A DNA stretch of 55,677 nucleotides from Leptolyngbyaceae cyanobacterium M33_DOE_097 (lineage in GTDB: Bacteria; Cyanobacteriota; Cyanobacteriia; Leptolyngbyales; Leptolyngbyaceae), in contig DVDV01000351.1 of NCBI GenBank assembly GCA_015296075.1, forward strand, positions 1 through 55,677, written 5' to 3'. The position numbers and the translations under genes are program-made. The notes under the pieces are model-generated. The model worked only from the letters and a program-made list of their open reading frames with translations. It was not told the DNA's origin and searched no databases. Shown here one piece after another: positions 26,773 through 34,917 of the stretch. The stretch's first letter is position 1. Every line of letters starts with the position of its first letter.

Positions 26773-28299
26773 CTACAAAACTTTGAGAGACGTTTTGGGC
26801 GAAGTGGTTGACGGGGTTACGAGCGGAGTCGTTGCGATCGCCCCTGGCCCGGTTAGCATAGCTGTCAGTGTTGTTTCACTCCAATGCACCAGCCAACTAG
26901 GCTGTAAACCCCAGAGAATAATCAGCACGGTCAGAATAATGCCAGGGATGCGATCGCGCCACTCAACCCGGGGCAGATTGGAAAACTGGTCTGGAAGTCT
27001 GCCAAAAAAGGTGCGGTTTACAAGTAGCAGGAGGTAGACAGCCGTTAAACCAGTACCGACCATCGATAACAAGGTCTGAACCGGAAAAACCGGAAAACTA
27101 CCCCGAAACACTAAAAACTCTGAGATAAAGCCCATCATGCCAGGAATGCCTGCACTGGCCATTACTCCTGCAATCATCAGACTGCCGATCAACGGCAAGC
27201 CGCGCTCTGGGTTCAATAATCCACGTAAAACGGTGATGTCGCGAGTGCCAGTTTTTTTATAAACCACTCCAACCAGGAGAAAGAGCAGCGCCGAAATTAA
27301 CCCGTGACTAACCATTTGAAACATGGCACCCAAGTTACTTAATGGAGTCGCTGCTGCTGCTGCCAACAAGATGAAGCCCATGTGCCCAATTGAGCTGTAG
27401 GCCACCATCTTCTTCATATCTTTTTGAGCGATCGCGGTGAATGCTCCATACAAAACACTGACAACAGCCCAGGTTGCCAGGTAAGGAGCCGCGATCGCCC
27501 ACGCTTCTGGAAACAGACCCTGGTTAAACCGCAGTAGACCGTAAGTGCCTAACTTAAGTAGCACACCTGCCAACAAGACCGAAACAGGTGTGGAAGCCTC
27601 AACGTGAGCGTCAGGCAACCAGGTATGGAACGGTACAAGCGGGATCTTAATGCCAAAGCCGACAAGCAAGGTGCCTAAGAGAAGAAATTGGCTGCTTAAG
27701 GGCAAAGATGCAGCTAATGCTGGATTGTACTCAAAACTATCAGCCCCACTGAGCCAAACAACACCTAAGAAGCCAGCCAGAATCAAAACCCCTGAAAAAG
27801 CGGTGTAAATCAAGAACTTTGTGGCCGCGTAACCCCGACGTGCGCCTCCCCAGATACCAATTAAGAAGTAAAGCGGAATCAACTCCAGCTCATAAAACAA
27901 GAAGAAGAGCAACAAGTTATGAGATAAAAAGGCTCCCACAACACCAGCGTTAAGCAACAGTATGAGGGAGTAATAGAGGCGAGGCCGTTGAATATCGGGG
28001 TCTGTGCTGTAAACAGCGATCCACGTCAACAGCCCATTGAGAACCACGAGTGGCAGCGATAGCCCGTCTAACCCCAGGCGGTAGCTCAGCCCTAATTGAG
28101 CAATCCAAGGCAGGTTTTCAACAAATTGCAGGCTAGTCAACTCAGCGTCAAACTTAAAGCCCAGTAGAACGGACCAGACAAATGACAAAATTGCCACGGT
28201 AAAGGCGATCGCTCGTCCTGTCAGTCGGCCATGCTTCTCAGGCAACAGCGCCACAATCAGAGTACCAAGCAAAGGTAAAGCAATTAGAAGGCTAAGCAT
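26773..28299 (-). CDS. ndhD4: NDH-1 subunit NdhD4-type (CO2-uptake complex)
   Basis: 508 aa, about 14 membrane segments, Nqo13/NuoM family proton-pumping antiporter subunit. Diagnostic stretches are LPDAHVEASTPVSVLLAGVL (quinone/proton channel region with key Lys and Glu) and AIAQKDMKKMVAYSSIGHMG. NdhD paralogues 3 and 4 pair with CupA and CupB; the order ndhF-ndhD-cup and the CupB-like neighbour favour NdhD4. It lies 42 bases downstream of ndhF4. The role is electron-flow-coupled CO2 hydration rather than respiration. Confidence 0.85.
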   Translation of the reverse strand: MLSLLIALPLLGTLIVALLPEKHGRLTGRAIAFTVAILSFVWSVLLGFKFDAELTSLQFVENLPWIAQLGLSYRLGLDGLSLPLVVLNGLLTWIAVYSTDPDIQRPRLYYSLILLLNAGVVGAFLSHNLLLFFLFYELELIPLYFLIGIWGGARRGYAATKFLIYTAFSGVLILAGFLGVVWLSGADSFEYNPALAASLPLSSQFLLLGTLLVGFGIKIPLVPFHTWLPDAHVEASTPVSVLLAGVLLKLGTYGLLRFNQGLFPEAWAIAAPYLATWAVVSVLYGAFTAIAQKDMKKMVAYSSIGHMGFILLAAAAATPLSNLGAMFQMVSHGLISALLFLLVGVVYKKTGTRDITVLRGLLNPERGLPLIGSLMIAGVMASAGIPGMMGFISEFLVFRGSFPVFPVQTLLSMVGTGLTAVYLLLLVNRTFFGRLPDQFSNLPRVEWRDRIPGIILTVLIILWGLQPSWLVHWSETTLTAMLTGPGAIATTPLVTPSTTSPKTSLKVL

Positions 28300-28341
28300 A
28301 AGCTTCAGATACCAGAAAAACAGGAAAGGGAAGTGAGTTTG

Positions 28342-30177
28342 TTAATGCAGGACAAAGGTTAAAAGCGCTCCAAAAATGCTGACCCCAATCAAAATAGTCA
28401 GCAAGTAAAACTGCGATTGCCCGGAAATGCTGTACTTTAGGCTTTCACCACTAAAGATTGAAACAAACCCAACTAAGTTAACGAAGCCATCCAAAACATA
28501 GCGGTCAAACCAGGCACTTACCCGTGAAACGGTGCTGACAAGCCAAACGACGGTGACCTCGTAAAGTCGCTGAACGTAAAAATCGTAAGCCAGCAAGTCT
28601 TGAATGAACTTGAGCGGAGCCTGAATTGGTCTGGCCCAGGTACGGTTAAGGTAAATTGTGCTACCGACAAGACAACCTGCCGCCCCTGATAGTACCAGTG
28701 GAAGAGCGGTTTGCCAGTTGAAATAATCCCAACTGGGCAAGAACGACAAGCCTTGCAGCATCACAGGAACGAGCAGCGTAATCACAGACAAGGAAACTAG
28801 CGGTATAGCCATCATCCAGGGCACTTCAGGTGCACGTCGTGTTTTAGGTTGAGGCTGACCTAAGAAAACCAGGCGGAAAACGCGTGTCAGATTGAGGGCC
28901 GTCAGGGCATTCACTAAAAAGATCACAACGACTAGCCAGGGAGCATCAACCCAATAAATGTTGACCCCCTCACGCATTGCCCAAAAACCTCCAAGCGGTA
29001 GTAGGCTGATTAACCCAGCCGAGCCTACCAGGTAGGCAGTCGTTGTAGCTGGCATCCGTGACCATAACCCGCCCATTTCAGTAATGTCTTGGGTCGAGGT
29101 GGTGACAATCACAGCCCCTGTACTCATAAACAGCAATGCTTTCGCGATCGCGTGAGCAAACAGGATATAGAACGCAAAGTTTGTCCACTGAGTCCCGATC
29201 GCAATGAAAACAAGCCCTAAGTAAGCGCTGGTCGAGTGTGCTAAAGCCCGCTTAATGTCAATTTGTGCGATCGCTACGAGGGAAGCCCCAATCGCTGTCA
29301 TCGTTCCCAGAACGACTAGAGCCGTGGAAGCAACGGGTGATAACACAAGGATGGGCTGCAATTTCAACAGCACATAAGCCCCACAAGCAACCACCACCGA
29401 GTTCCGCAGAATCGATGCGGGGTTCGGCCCCTCCATGGCCTCATCCAGCCACAGGTGAAGCGGGAATTGGGCGCACTTACCAATCGGGCCTGCAATCAAT
29501 GCTAGACCTAACAGCGCCGACACAACGGGATTTAACTCTGCTGTTTCAGCCCATTCATACAAGTCATTGAAGTTGAGGCTACCTGCCATACTGGCTAGAG
29601 CCACCACACCCATTAAGAGCAAAACATCCCCAACCCGCTTAGTTAGAAACGCATCTCTAGCCGCCGTAACGACAAGCGGTTGAGCATACCAGAAGCCAAC
29701 CAACAGATAAGTAGAGAGGGTCAGCATCTCTAACAACGCGTACGTCAGAAACAGGGAGTCACTCAGGGCTAAGCCACTCATCGCTGCTTCAAAAAAGCCC
29801 ATCAAAGCAAAGAAGCGAGCGAGTGCCCAGTCTTTTTCCATGTAGCCAAGGGCAAAAAACTGCGCCAATAGACTCAACCCCGTGACGAGCTCGGCTGCGC
29901 CCATGCTAACGGGGGAAACTTCGAGTGCCAGACTTAAATCAAGGTCGGCTGCCTTGAGCCAGTGAATAATGAACTCTTGCGACTCATGCCCCAGGGTGGC
30001 CCGAAAGACGAACAGCCCGTGCAGAAACGCTACAACGGTCATAAACAGGTTGAAATAAGCGGCGGGCCGGGGACCTGTTTGACGCACAAGACCCGTTGAC
30101 CAGGGTAATGTCAAAATTGCTCCCAGCAGCCCATAGCAGGGAATCCACCAGCAGGTGTCAAATAAAAACTGATCCAT
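28342..30177 (-). CDS. ndhF4: NDH-1 subunit NdhF4-type (CO2-uptake complex)
   Basis: 611 aa, about 16 membrane segments, Nqo12/NuoL family. Recognisable are WWIPCYGLLGAILTLPWSTG and RQTGPRPAAYFN at the N-terminus, AARDAFLTKRVGDVLLLMG, CAQFPLHLWLDEAMEGP and AIAQIDIKRALAHSTSAYLG, all characteristic of the NdhF3/F4 subgroup. NuoL-type lateral-helix sequence is shorter than in respiratory NdhF1. It is first in the ndhF4-ndhD4-cupB unit, transcribed away from the carboxysome operon across a 724-base gap. NdhF4 rather than F3 is inferred from the CupB-type partner. Confidence 0.85.
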   Translation of the reverse strand: MDQFLFDTCWWIPCYGLLGAILTLPWSTGLVRQTGPRPAAYFNLFMTVVAFLHGLFVFRATLGHESQEFIIHWLKAADLDLSLALEVSPVSMGAAELVTGLSLLAQFFALGYMEKDWALARFFALMGFFEAAMSGLALSDSLFLTYALLEMLTLSTYLLVGFWYAQPLVVTAARDAFLTKRVGDVLLLMGVVALASMAGSLNFNDLYEWAETAELNPVVSALLGLALIAGPIGKCAQFPLHLWLDEAMEGPNPASILRNSVVVACGAYVLLKLQPILVLSPVASTALVVLGTMTAIGASLVAIAQIDIKRALAHSTSAYLGLVFIAIGTQWTNFAFYILFAHAIAKALLFMSTGAVIVTTSTQDITEMGGLWSRMPATTTAYLVGSAGLISLLPLGGFWAMREGVNIYWVDAPWLVVVIFLVNALTALNLTRVFRLVFLGQPQPKTRRAPEVPWMMAIPLVSLSVITLLVPVMLQGLSFLPSWDYFNWQTALPLVLSGAAGCLVGSTIYLNRTWARPIQAPLKFIQDLLAYDFYVQRLYEVTVVWLVSTVSRVSAWFDRYVLDGFVNLVGFVSIFSGESLKYSISGQSQFYLLTILIGVSIFGALLTFVLH

Positions 30178-30762
30178 TCATCGAATCCTTTATGCCGTAG
30201 CTATCACCACACCCAAACTGTTTGCCAACAGCTCCTGATAATTAAAAAGGCTATGACTGATAAGAAGTTTTAACAGTTGTTTCAAACGCCCAGCCAGAGT
30301 AGCCTAGACTACCTCAGTTTAAGGGAGCAAGACTCATTGGAAATACTTTAAGGTAACTATAAGTAGCAGCCTATAAACGCCTATCGTTCAATAAATCCTG
30401 CCATTCAGCTTAACTGTTTGTCATCCAAAAGTTGAGGAAGCTGCCAAAAAAAGTTTACTCACCAAAGGGTTAACCTACGTTAAGTTTTATTTATAAGTGA
30501 AAACTATAATTCATCAAGCTTTTCATTAGCGGGTTGCGGAACCAGTCTATGATGAGAGCAACAAGCAGTCTATGCTTGTAAGCGGTGTGTGCATGCTTGC
30601 TTTGCTGGTAGGGATAGTGAAATTGTGCTGGTCAACTAACGAGCGATCGCGAGTAGATGGCAGTGCAGTCAAGCTTCGCAGCTAAATCTTGCACCGCATG
30701 GTCTTCAGGTTTTAATCAGCTTCATTAATAACCCTAATTTGTAACTATCATTGGACTTTATA

Positions 30763-30791
30763 TTGTCAAGCGGCAAGCAGAATCCTATGCT
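30763..30791 (+). promoter_or_regulatory. Predicted sigma70-type promoter of the ccm operon
   Basis: TTGTCA at 30763-30768 and TATGCT at 30786-30791 are separated by 17 bases, giving a start near 30798 and a leader of about 104 nt before ccmK2. The 30178-30901 gap contains no gene; a short inverted repeat CAAGCA-GTCTA-TGCTTG (30562-30578) is also present. No known CCM regulator site (CmpR or NdhR/CcmR) was recognised with confidence. Confidence 0.55.
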
Positions 30792-30901
30792 GAGTTATGA
30801 AAGTTGAAGATTTTCTGAAAGGCTTGAAAATGCGACTTCCCGTCAAAGTTTTCATTCCTGAAGACAGACATTAGTTTTGCTTATTTTTCAGGAGAGCGAC
30901 A

Positions 30902-31210
30902 ATGCCAATCGCTGTTGGGATGATTGAGACTAGAGGTTTCCCTGCTGTTGTGGAAGCTGCTGACGCAATGGTGAAAGCCGCTCGCGTTACTCTGGTTGGT
31001 TACGAAAAGATCGGTAGCGGTCGCGTCACCGTAATTGTGCGGGGTGATGTGTCGGAGGTTCAAGCTTCTGTTGCTGCGGGAATTGAATCTGCTAAGCGGG
31101 TCAATGGTGGTGAAGTTCTCTCGACTCACATCATTGCTCGTCCCCATGAGAACCTAGAATATGTTTTACCGATTCGCTACACCGAGGCTGTAGAGCAATT
31201 CCGTGGCTGA
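30902..31210 (+). CDS. ccmK2: Carboxysome shell protein CcmK2
   Basis: 102 aa, one BMC (Pfam00936) domain; hexamers tile the facets of the beta-carboxysome shell. The pore-region motif [19 protein letters not shown] is intact. The C-terminus ([11 protein letters not shown]) and first position in the operon match CcmK2 of other beta-cyanobacteria. AGGAGA precedes the ATG. It is nearly identical to the CcmK1 that follows, which has a longer tail. The 156-base spacer before ccmK1 contains a 12-base direct repeat. Confidence 0.95.
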   Translation: MPIAVGMIETRGFPAVVEAADAMVKAARVTLVGYEKIGSGRVTVIVRGDVSEVQASVAAGIESAKRVNGGEVLSTHIIARPHENLEYVLPIRYTEAVEQFRG

Positions 31211-31304
31211 TCGTAATTCCATGGCGTTGGGCTGGTTCTAGCGCTAGGTTTTAGTTTTCTGGTTTGACTGGCGAAAACTTTTAATAGCAAAGGTTTAGCC
31301 AATA

Positions 31305-31353
31305 TTTACTTGGAAGTTCACGCTCGTAGTTTTTGACAACGTTTACTTGGAAG
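31305..31353 (+). repeat. 12-base direct repeat upstream of ccmK1
   Basis: TTTACTTGGAAG occurs at 31305-31316 and again at 31342-31353; the second copy merges with the ribosome site of ccmK1. It may be left from a duplication of the leader or may bind a factor. Confidence 0.5.
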
Positions 31354-31366
31354 GGAGTTCGGAAAA

Positions 31367-31708
31367 ATGGCAATTGCAGTTGGAATGGTTGAAACTCTTG
31401 GGTTTCCCGCTGTGGTAGAAGCAGCTGACGCGATGGTGAAAGCTGCCCGTGTAACCCTGGTTGGTTACGAAAAGATTGGTAGTGGTCGCGTCACCGTGAT
31501 CGTGCGGGGTGATGTGTCTGAAGTACAAGCTTCTGTCGCTGCTGGAATTGAAAACGTTAAGCGTGTGAATGGTGGTCAAGTTCTCTCGACCCACATCATT
31601 GCTCGTCCTCACGAAAACCTGGAATACGTTCTGCCAATTCGCTACACCGAGGCAGTTGAGCCTTTCCGTGAAAGCGTGAGCGGCATCCGTCCAATTAGCC
31701 GCTCCTAG
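31367..31708 (+). CDS. ccmK1: Carboxysome shell protein CcmK1
   Basis: 113 aa BMC-domain protein. It differs from CcmK2 at few positions in the domain (for example [11 protein letters not shown] for [11 protein letters not shown]) but carries a C-terminal extension, [15 protein letters not shown], typical of CcmK1. The extended tail can influence hexamer stacking and facet assembly. GGAAGGGAG lies upstream of the ATG. It is followed by ccmL after 9 bases. Confidence 0.95.
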   Translation: MAIAVGMVETLGFPAVVEAADAMVKAARVTLVGYEKIGSGRVTVIVRGDVSEVQASVAAGIENVKRVNGGQVLSTHIIARPHENLEYVLPIRYTEAVEPFRESVSGIRPISRS

Positions 31709-31717
31709 TAACCTCTG

Positions 31718-32017
31718 ATGCAAATTGCAAGGGTTCGAGGAACTGTTACCAGCACCCAAAAAGAAGACAGTCTGCGAGGGGTGAAGTTTCTGGTTTTGCA
31801 GTTGCTCAACGATGAAGGGCAACTGCTGCCAGAGTACGAGGTAGCAGCGGATAACGTTGGAGCTGGAGTTGACGAGTGGGTGCTGGTCAGCCGTGGTAGT
31901 GCCGCTCGTCAAGTCCAAGGTAGTGAACAGCGTCCCGTTGATGCGGCAGTTATCGCCATTATTGACACCGTTAGTGTCGATGGCCGACTGATGTATAGCA
32001 AGCGGGAGCAATGGTAG
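31718..32017 (+). CDS. ccmL: Carboxysome vertex protein CcmL
   Basis: 99 aa of the EutN/CcmL fold; pentamers cap the twelve vertices of the icosahedral shell. MQIARVRGTVTSTQKEDSL, LVLQLLN and the Val-Asp-x-Ala-Val-Ile-Ala-Ile-Ile-Asp motif (VDAAVIAIIDTV) are characteristic. It starts 9 bases after ccmK1 with no clear ribosome site, suggesting coupling. Length is normal. Confidence 0.96.
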   Translation: MQIARVRGTVTSTQKEDSLRGVKFLVLQLLNDEGQLLPEYEVAADNVGAGVDEWVLVSRGSAARQVQGSEQRPVDAAVIAIIDTVSVDGRLMYSKREQW

Positions 32018-32056
32018 GCCAGACAAAGAGGTGAAGGCATTGAGCTGAAGGGGATG

Positions 32057-32096
32057 AGTCTATCCTTTCCTTTCCTCTTTTCCTTCCTTTTTTGGT
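32057..32096 (+). other. Polypyrimidine tract before ccmM
   Basis: About 40 bases made almost only of C and T (CTTTCC and CTTTTCC units) in the ccmL-ccmM spacer, 31 bases before the ccmM ATG. It keeps the mRNA leader unstructured and may tune ccmM translation; that is inference. Confidence 0.5.
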
Positions 32097-32127
32097 GTTG
32101 TGGGTTTCACATTAAAGAGAATTGATT

Positions 32128-34167
32128 ATGGCAGTTCGCATGCACGCGGCTCCACCAACGCCTTGGTCGAGAACGCTTGCTGAACCAAAAATCGATAAGT
32201 CGGCGTACATTCACGCTTTCTCGAATCTGATCGGCGACGTTCGGATTGGGGCTGGTGTGTTGATTGCTCCAGGTACCTCCATTCGCGCAGATGAGGGTTC
32301 TCCCTTTCATATTGGGGATGGCAGCAATATTCAGGATGGGGTTGTTATTCACGGTTTGGAGCAGGGGCGCGTTCGGGGAGATGATGGGGCTGACTACTCT
32401 GTGTGGGTCGGTAATGGTTCATCGATCGCCCATCTTTCGCTGATTCATGGTCCGGCTTATATCGGTGACAACTGCTTCATCGGGTTTCGGTCAACGATTT
32501 TCAATGCCCGAATCGGTGCCGGCAGTATTGTCATGATGCACGTATTAATTCAGGATGTGGAAATTCCGCCAGGGAAGTATGTTCCTTCGGGCGCAGTGAT
32601 TACTTCTCAACAGCAGGCCGATCAGTTGCCGGATGTAAGGGAGCGCGATCGCCAATTTGCCAGCCATTTGGTTGGCTTGCATGGGGCGTTGAGACCAGGG
32701 TATCGCGATTCTGACGATGCCGCTCGCCTTGCGCCACCTCGTGAAGAGCAAAATCTGTCCAGTCATTCCAGTCAGCAAAATATGAATACCTACGCACACA
32801 ATCAAGCAGCTAGCCTCGGTGCCGATGTCGTCAATCATGTGCGGCAATTGCTGGCTCAAGGCTATCGAATTGGCACCGAGCATGCCGATGAGCGACGCTT
32901 TCAAACTTCTTCATGGCGCAGTTGTGCGCCGATTCAAACGGCAAATGAAGGCTCAGTGTTAAGAGAGTTAGAGTCTTGTTTGTCAGAACATTCGGGTGAG
33001 TATGTTCGCCTGATTGGGATTGACCCCCGCGCGAAGCGGCGTGTTTTTGAAACAATTATTCAACGTCCTGATGGCAAGGTCGTTGCCCAGGCAGGTTCCA
33101 GTAATGGTCGGGCAAGCTATGCGTCTGCCAGTAAGTCCTACAGTTCTGCGGGTAGCAATGGCCATTCCGGTGGTGGTCTTTCAGGTGATGCGATCGCCTT
33201 TGTTCGCAACATGCTGGCTCAAGGGGCCCGCATTGGAACTGAACACGCCGATGCTCGTCACTTCCAGGTGAGTTCTTGGTCAAGCTGTTCTCCAATTCAA
33301 GCAAACCGTGAGTCAGATGTTGTTTCTGCTCTGCAAGGTTGTTTGGCTGAACATGGTGGTGAATATGTCCGCATGTTTGGAATTGACACACGAGCGAAGC
33401 GTCGTTTAGGCGAAATCATTATTCAACGCCCCAATGGCAAAGCTCCAGCAGGTGGTGGCGGTAGCTATCAGCCTAGCTCCAGCTCCAGTGCGTCTAGCCC
33501 TAGCTATGCGCCTAGCGGTGGTTATGCGGCGACAGCTCAGCTCAGCCCCGATTTAACTCAGCAAGTAAATCAGTTGGTTGCTCAAGGCTGCAAGATTGCG
33601 ATTGAGTTTGCTGATAAGCGTCGTTTCCAAACCAGCTCTTGGACAACCGCGACCGTTGTTGAAAGGGGTGGGTATGCCCAGGCGATCGCTCAAATCGAAG
33701 CGGTTCTAGCTGATCACGCGGATCATTACGTTCGAATTGTGGGTATCAACCCAACAGCCAAAACGCGGGTGGCTGAAGTGGTGGTTCACCGTCCAAATGG
33801 CAAGTCTGGTTCGGCACCCAGTTCTACAAGCAGCTATTCGGCTCCGGCTCCGTCACCCAGTTACTCTGCGCCTAAAGCTCCCAGCAATGGAGCCGGGGCA
33901 AACCTCAGTAATGTAGCGGGGCAAGTGCGTCAGCTGTTGATGCAAGGCTGCAAGATTGGTGTTGAGTTTGCCGATGAGCGTCGCTATAAAATTGGCTCTT
34001 GGACAACAGGGCTATCGATTGACTCAACCCATGAATCGGGTGTGATGTCTGCGATTCAGTCCTTCTTGAATGAACACTCAGGTCATTATGTGCGCCTTAT
34101 TGGTGTTGATCCAAAGGTGAAGCGGCGTGTGACTGAAGCCGTGATCCACAAGCCAAGCAAAGGATAA
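32128..34167 (+). CDS. ccmM: Carboxysome assembly protein CcmM (gamma-CA-like domain + four SSUL repeats)
   Basis: 679 aa from the ATG at 32128 (a TTG six bases earlier is dismissed). Residues 1-190 form a left-handed beta-helix of the gamma-carbonic anhydrase type; the zinc-ligand positions His75, His102 and His107 are kept. Four Rubisco-small-subunit-like modules follow at about 230-317, 350-437, 471-558 and 592-677, joined by Ser/Ala/Pro-rich linkers. They bind Rubisco and condense it. SSUL1 and SSUL2 have a Cys pair spaced 18 apart (266/284; 387/405), as in modules reported to be redox-sensitive; SSUL3 and SSUL4 lack it but share QGCKI. The gamma-CA domain has only one Cys (116). An in-frame ATG at 32782 could start a short M35-like form. 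Confidence 0.96.
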   Translation: MAVRMHAAPPTPWSRTLAEPKIDKSAYIHAFSNLIGDVRIGAGVLIAPGTSIRADEGSPFHIGDGSNIQDGVVIHGLEQGRVRGDDGADYSVWVGNGSSIAHLSLIHGPAYIGDNCFIGFRSTIFNARIGAGSIVMMHVLIQDVEIPPGKYVPSGAVITSQQQADQLPDVRERDRQFASHLVGLHGALRPGYRDSDDAARLAPPREEQNLSSHSSQQNMNTYAHNQAASLGADVVNHVRQLLAQGYRIGTEHADERRFQTSSWRSCAPIQTANEGSVLRELESCLSEHSGEYVRLIGIDPRAKRRVFETIIQRPDGKVVAQAGSSNGRASYASASKSYSSAGSNGHSGGGLSGDAIAFVRNMLAQGARIGTEHADARHFQVSSWSSCSPIQANRESDVVSALQGCLAEHGGEYVRMFGIDTRAKRRLGEIIIQRPNGKAPAGGGGSYQPSSSSSASSPSYAPSGGYAATAQLSPDLTQQVNQLVAQGCKIAIEFADKRRFQTSSWTTATVVERGGYAQAIAQIEAVLADHADHYVRIVGINPTAKTRVAEVVVHRPNGKSGSAPSSTSSYSAPAPSPSYSAPKAPSNGAGANLSNVAGQVRQLLMQGCKIGVEFADERRYKIGSWTTGLSIDSTHESGVMSAIQSFLNEHSGHYVRLIGVDPKVKRRVTEAVIHKPSKG

Positions 34168-34179
34168 GTAGTTGGGAGT

Positions 34180-34217
34180 AGGGGTGAGGGGGTCTAAACG
34201 CTCACCCCTCTTTTATT
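34180..34217 (+). terminator. Attenuator-like hairpin between ccmM and ccmN
   Basis: Arms 34180-34188 (AGGGGTGAG) and 34201-34209 (CTCACCCCT) form a perfect 9-bp stem with a 12-base loop followed by a T-rich stretch. It lies 12 bases after the ccmM stop and 30 before ccmN, inside the operon, so it probably terminates a fraction of transcripts. Confidence 0.7.
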
Positions 34218-34239
34218 TCAGTTGGTGAGAAATTAACGA

Positions 34240-34878
34240 ATGTCTTTGCCGTTACTGCGATTGCAACCGATTAGCATCTCCCACTATCAAATCAGTGGTG
34301 ATGTGTCGATCGCAGATGGGGCCGCGATCGCGCCAGGGGTGTTGATTCAGGCGGAACCCAACAGTCGCATTGTGATCAAAAGTGGTGCCTGTATTGGTGT
34401 GGGGTCGATTCTCCATGCCTCCAACGGGGTGGTCGAAATTGGTGAAGGAGCCAATATCGGAGCTGAAGTGTTGCTAATTGGGCAAGTCAGAGTCGGCGAT
34501 CACGCCTGTATTGGTACAGCCAGCACTATTTTAAATACCTCAATCGAGAGTGGACAGGTAATTCCACCGGGTTCGTTGATTGGTGATTCAAGTCGTCAAA
34601 CGCAAGAGTTACAGGCAACCGATACGGTTGTGGTGGCCGAACCAGCCGTGGAGTCAACTTCTAATCACACAACGCCTGAAGTTTCACCCACATCACCCGT
34701 ACCACCCAGTGACCTGGCTAAAACAGAAGATAGTGCTACTTCTCCGACTGGGGTTAAGGTCTATGGGCAGATGTACGTCAACAATATGTTTGTCAAACTA
34801 TTTCCCAATCAAAAGCCTGCCTCCGAGTTTGATACTTCAGATAAGCTGGCTTCCTCCGATGACCCCTGGAATGACTAG
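34240..34878 (+). CDS. ccmN: Carboxysome adaptor protein CcmN
   Basis: 212 aa. An N-terminal hexapeptide-repeat beta-helix (about 15-118; VSIADGAAIAPGVLIQAEP, VVEIGEGANIGAEVLLIGQV) binds the CcmM gamma-CA-like domain. A Pro/Ser/Thr-rich linker leads to the encapsulation peptide VYGQMYVNNMFVKLFP (174-189), an amphipathic helix that recruits the CcmK shell. Here about 22 polar, acidic residues follow that helix (ending DDPWND), slightly more than I would expect. It is the last gene of the ccmK2-K1-L-M-N operon. Confidence 0.93.
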   Translation: MSLPLLRLQPISISHYQISGDVSIADGAAIAPGVLIQAEPNSRIVIKSGACIGVGSILHASNGVVEIGEGANIGAEVLLIGQVRVGDHACIGTASTILNTSIESGQVIPPGSLIGDSSRQTQELQATDTVVVAEPAVESTSNHTTPEVSPTSPVPPSDLAKTEDSATSPTGVKVYGQMYVNNMFVKLFPNQKPASEFDTSDKLASSDDPWND

Positions 34879-34917
34879 TAGGTTAATCCACGCGGGATGA
34901 GATCGCGAGACGAATTT

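Noticed and set aside
31343-32026. 227-codon minus frame opposite ccmK1-ccmL
   Set aside because: Shadow of the shell genes; a similar shadow occurs opposite ccmK2, as expected from near-identical DNA.
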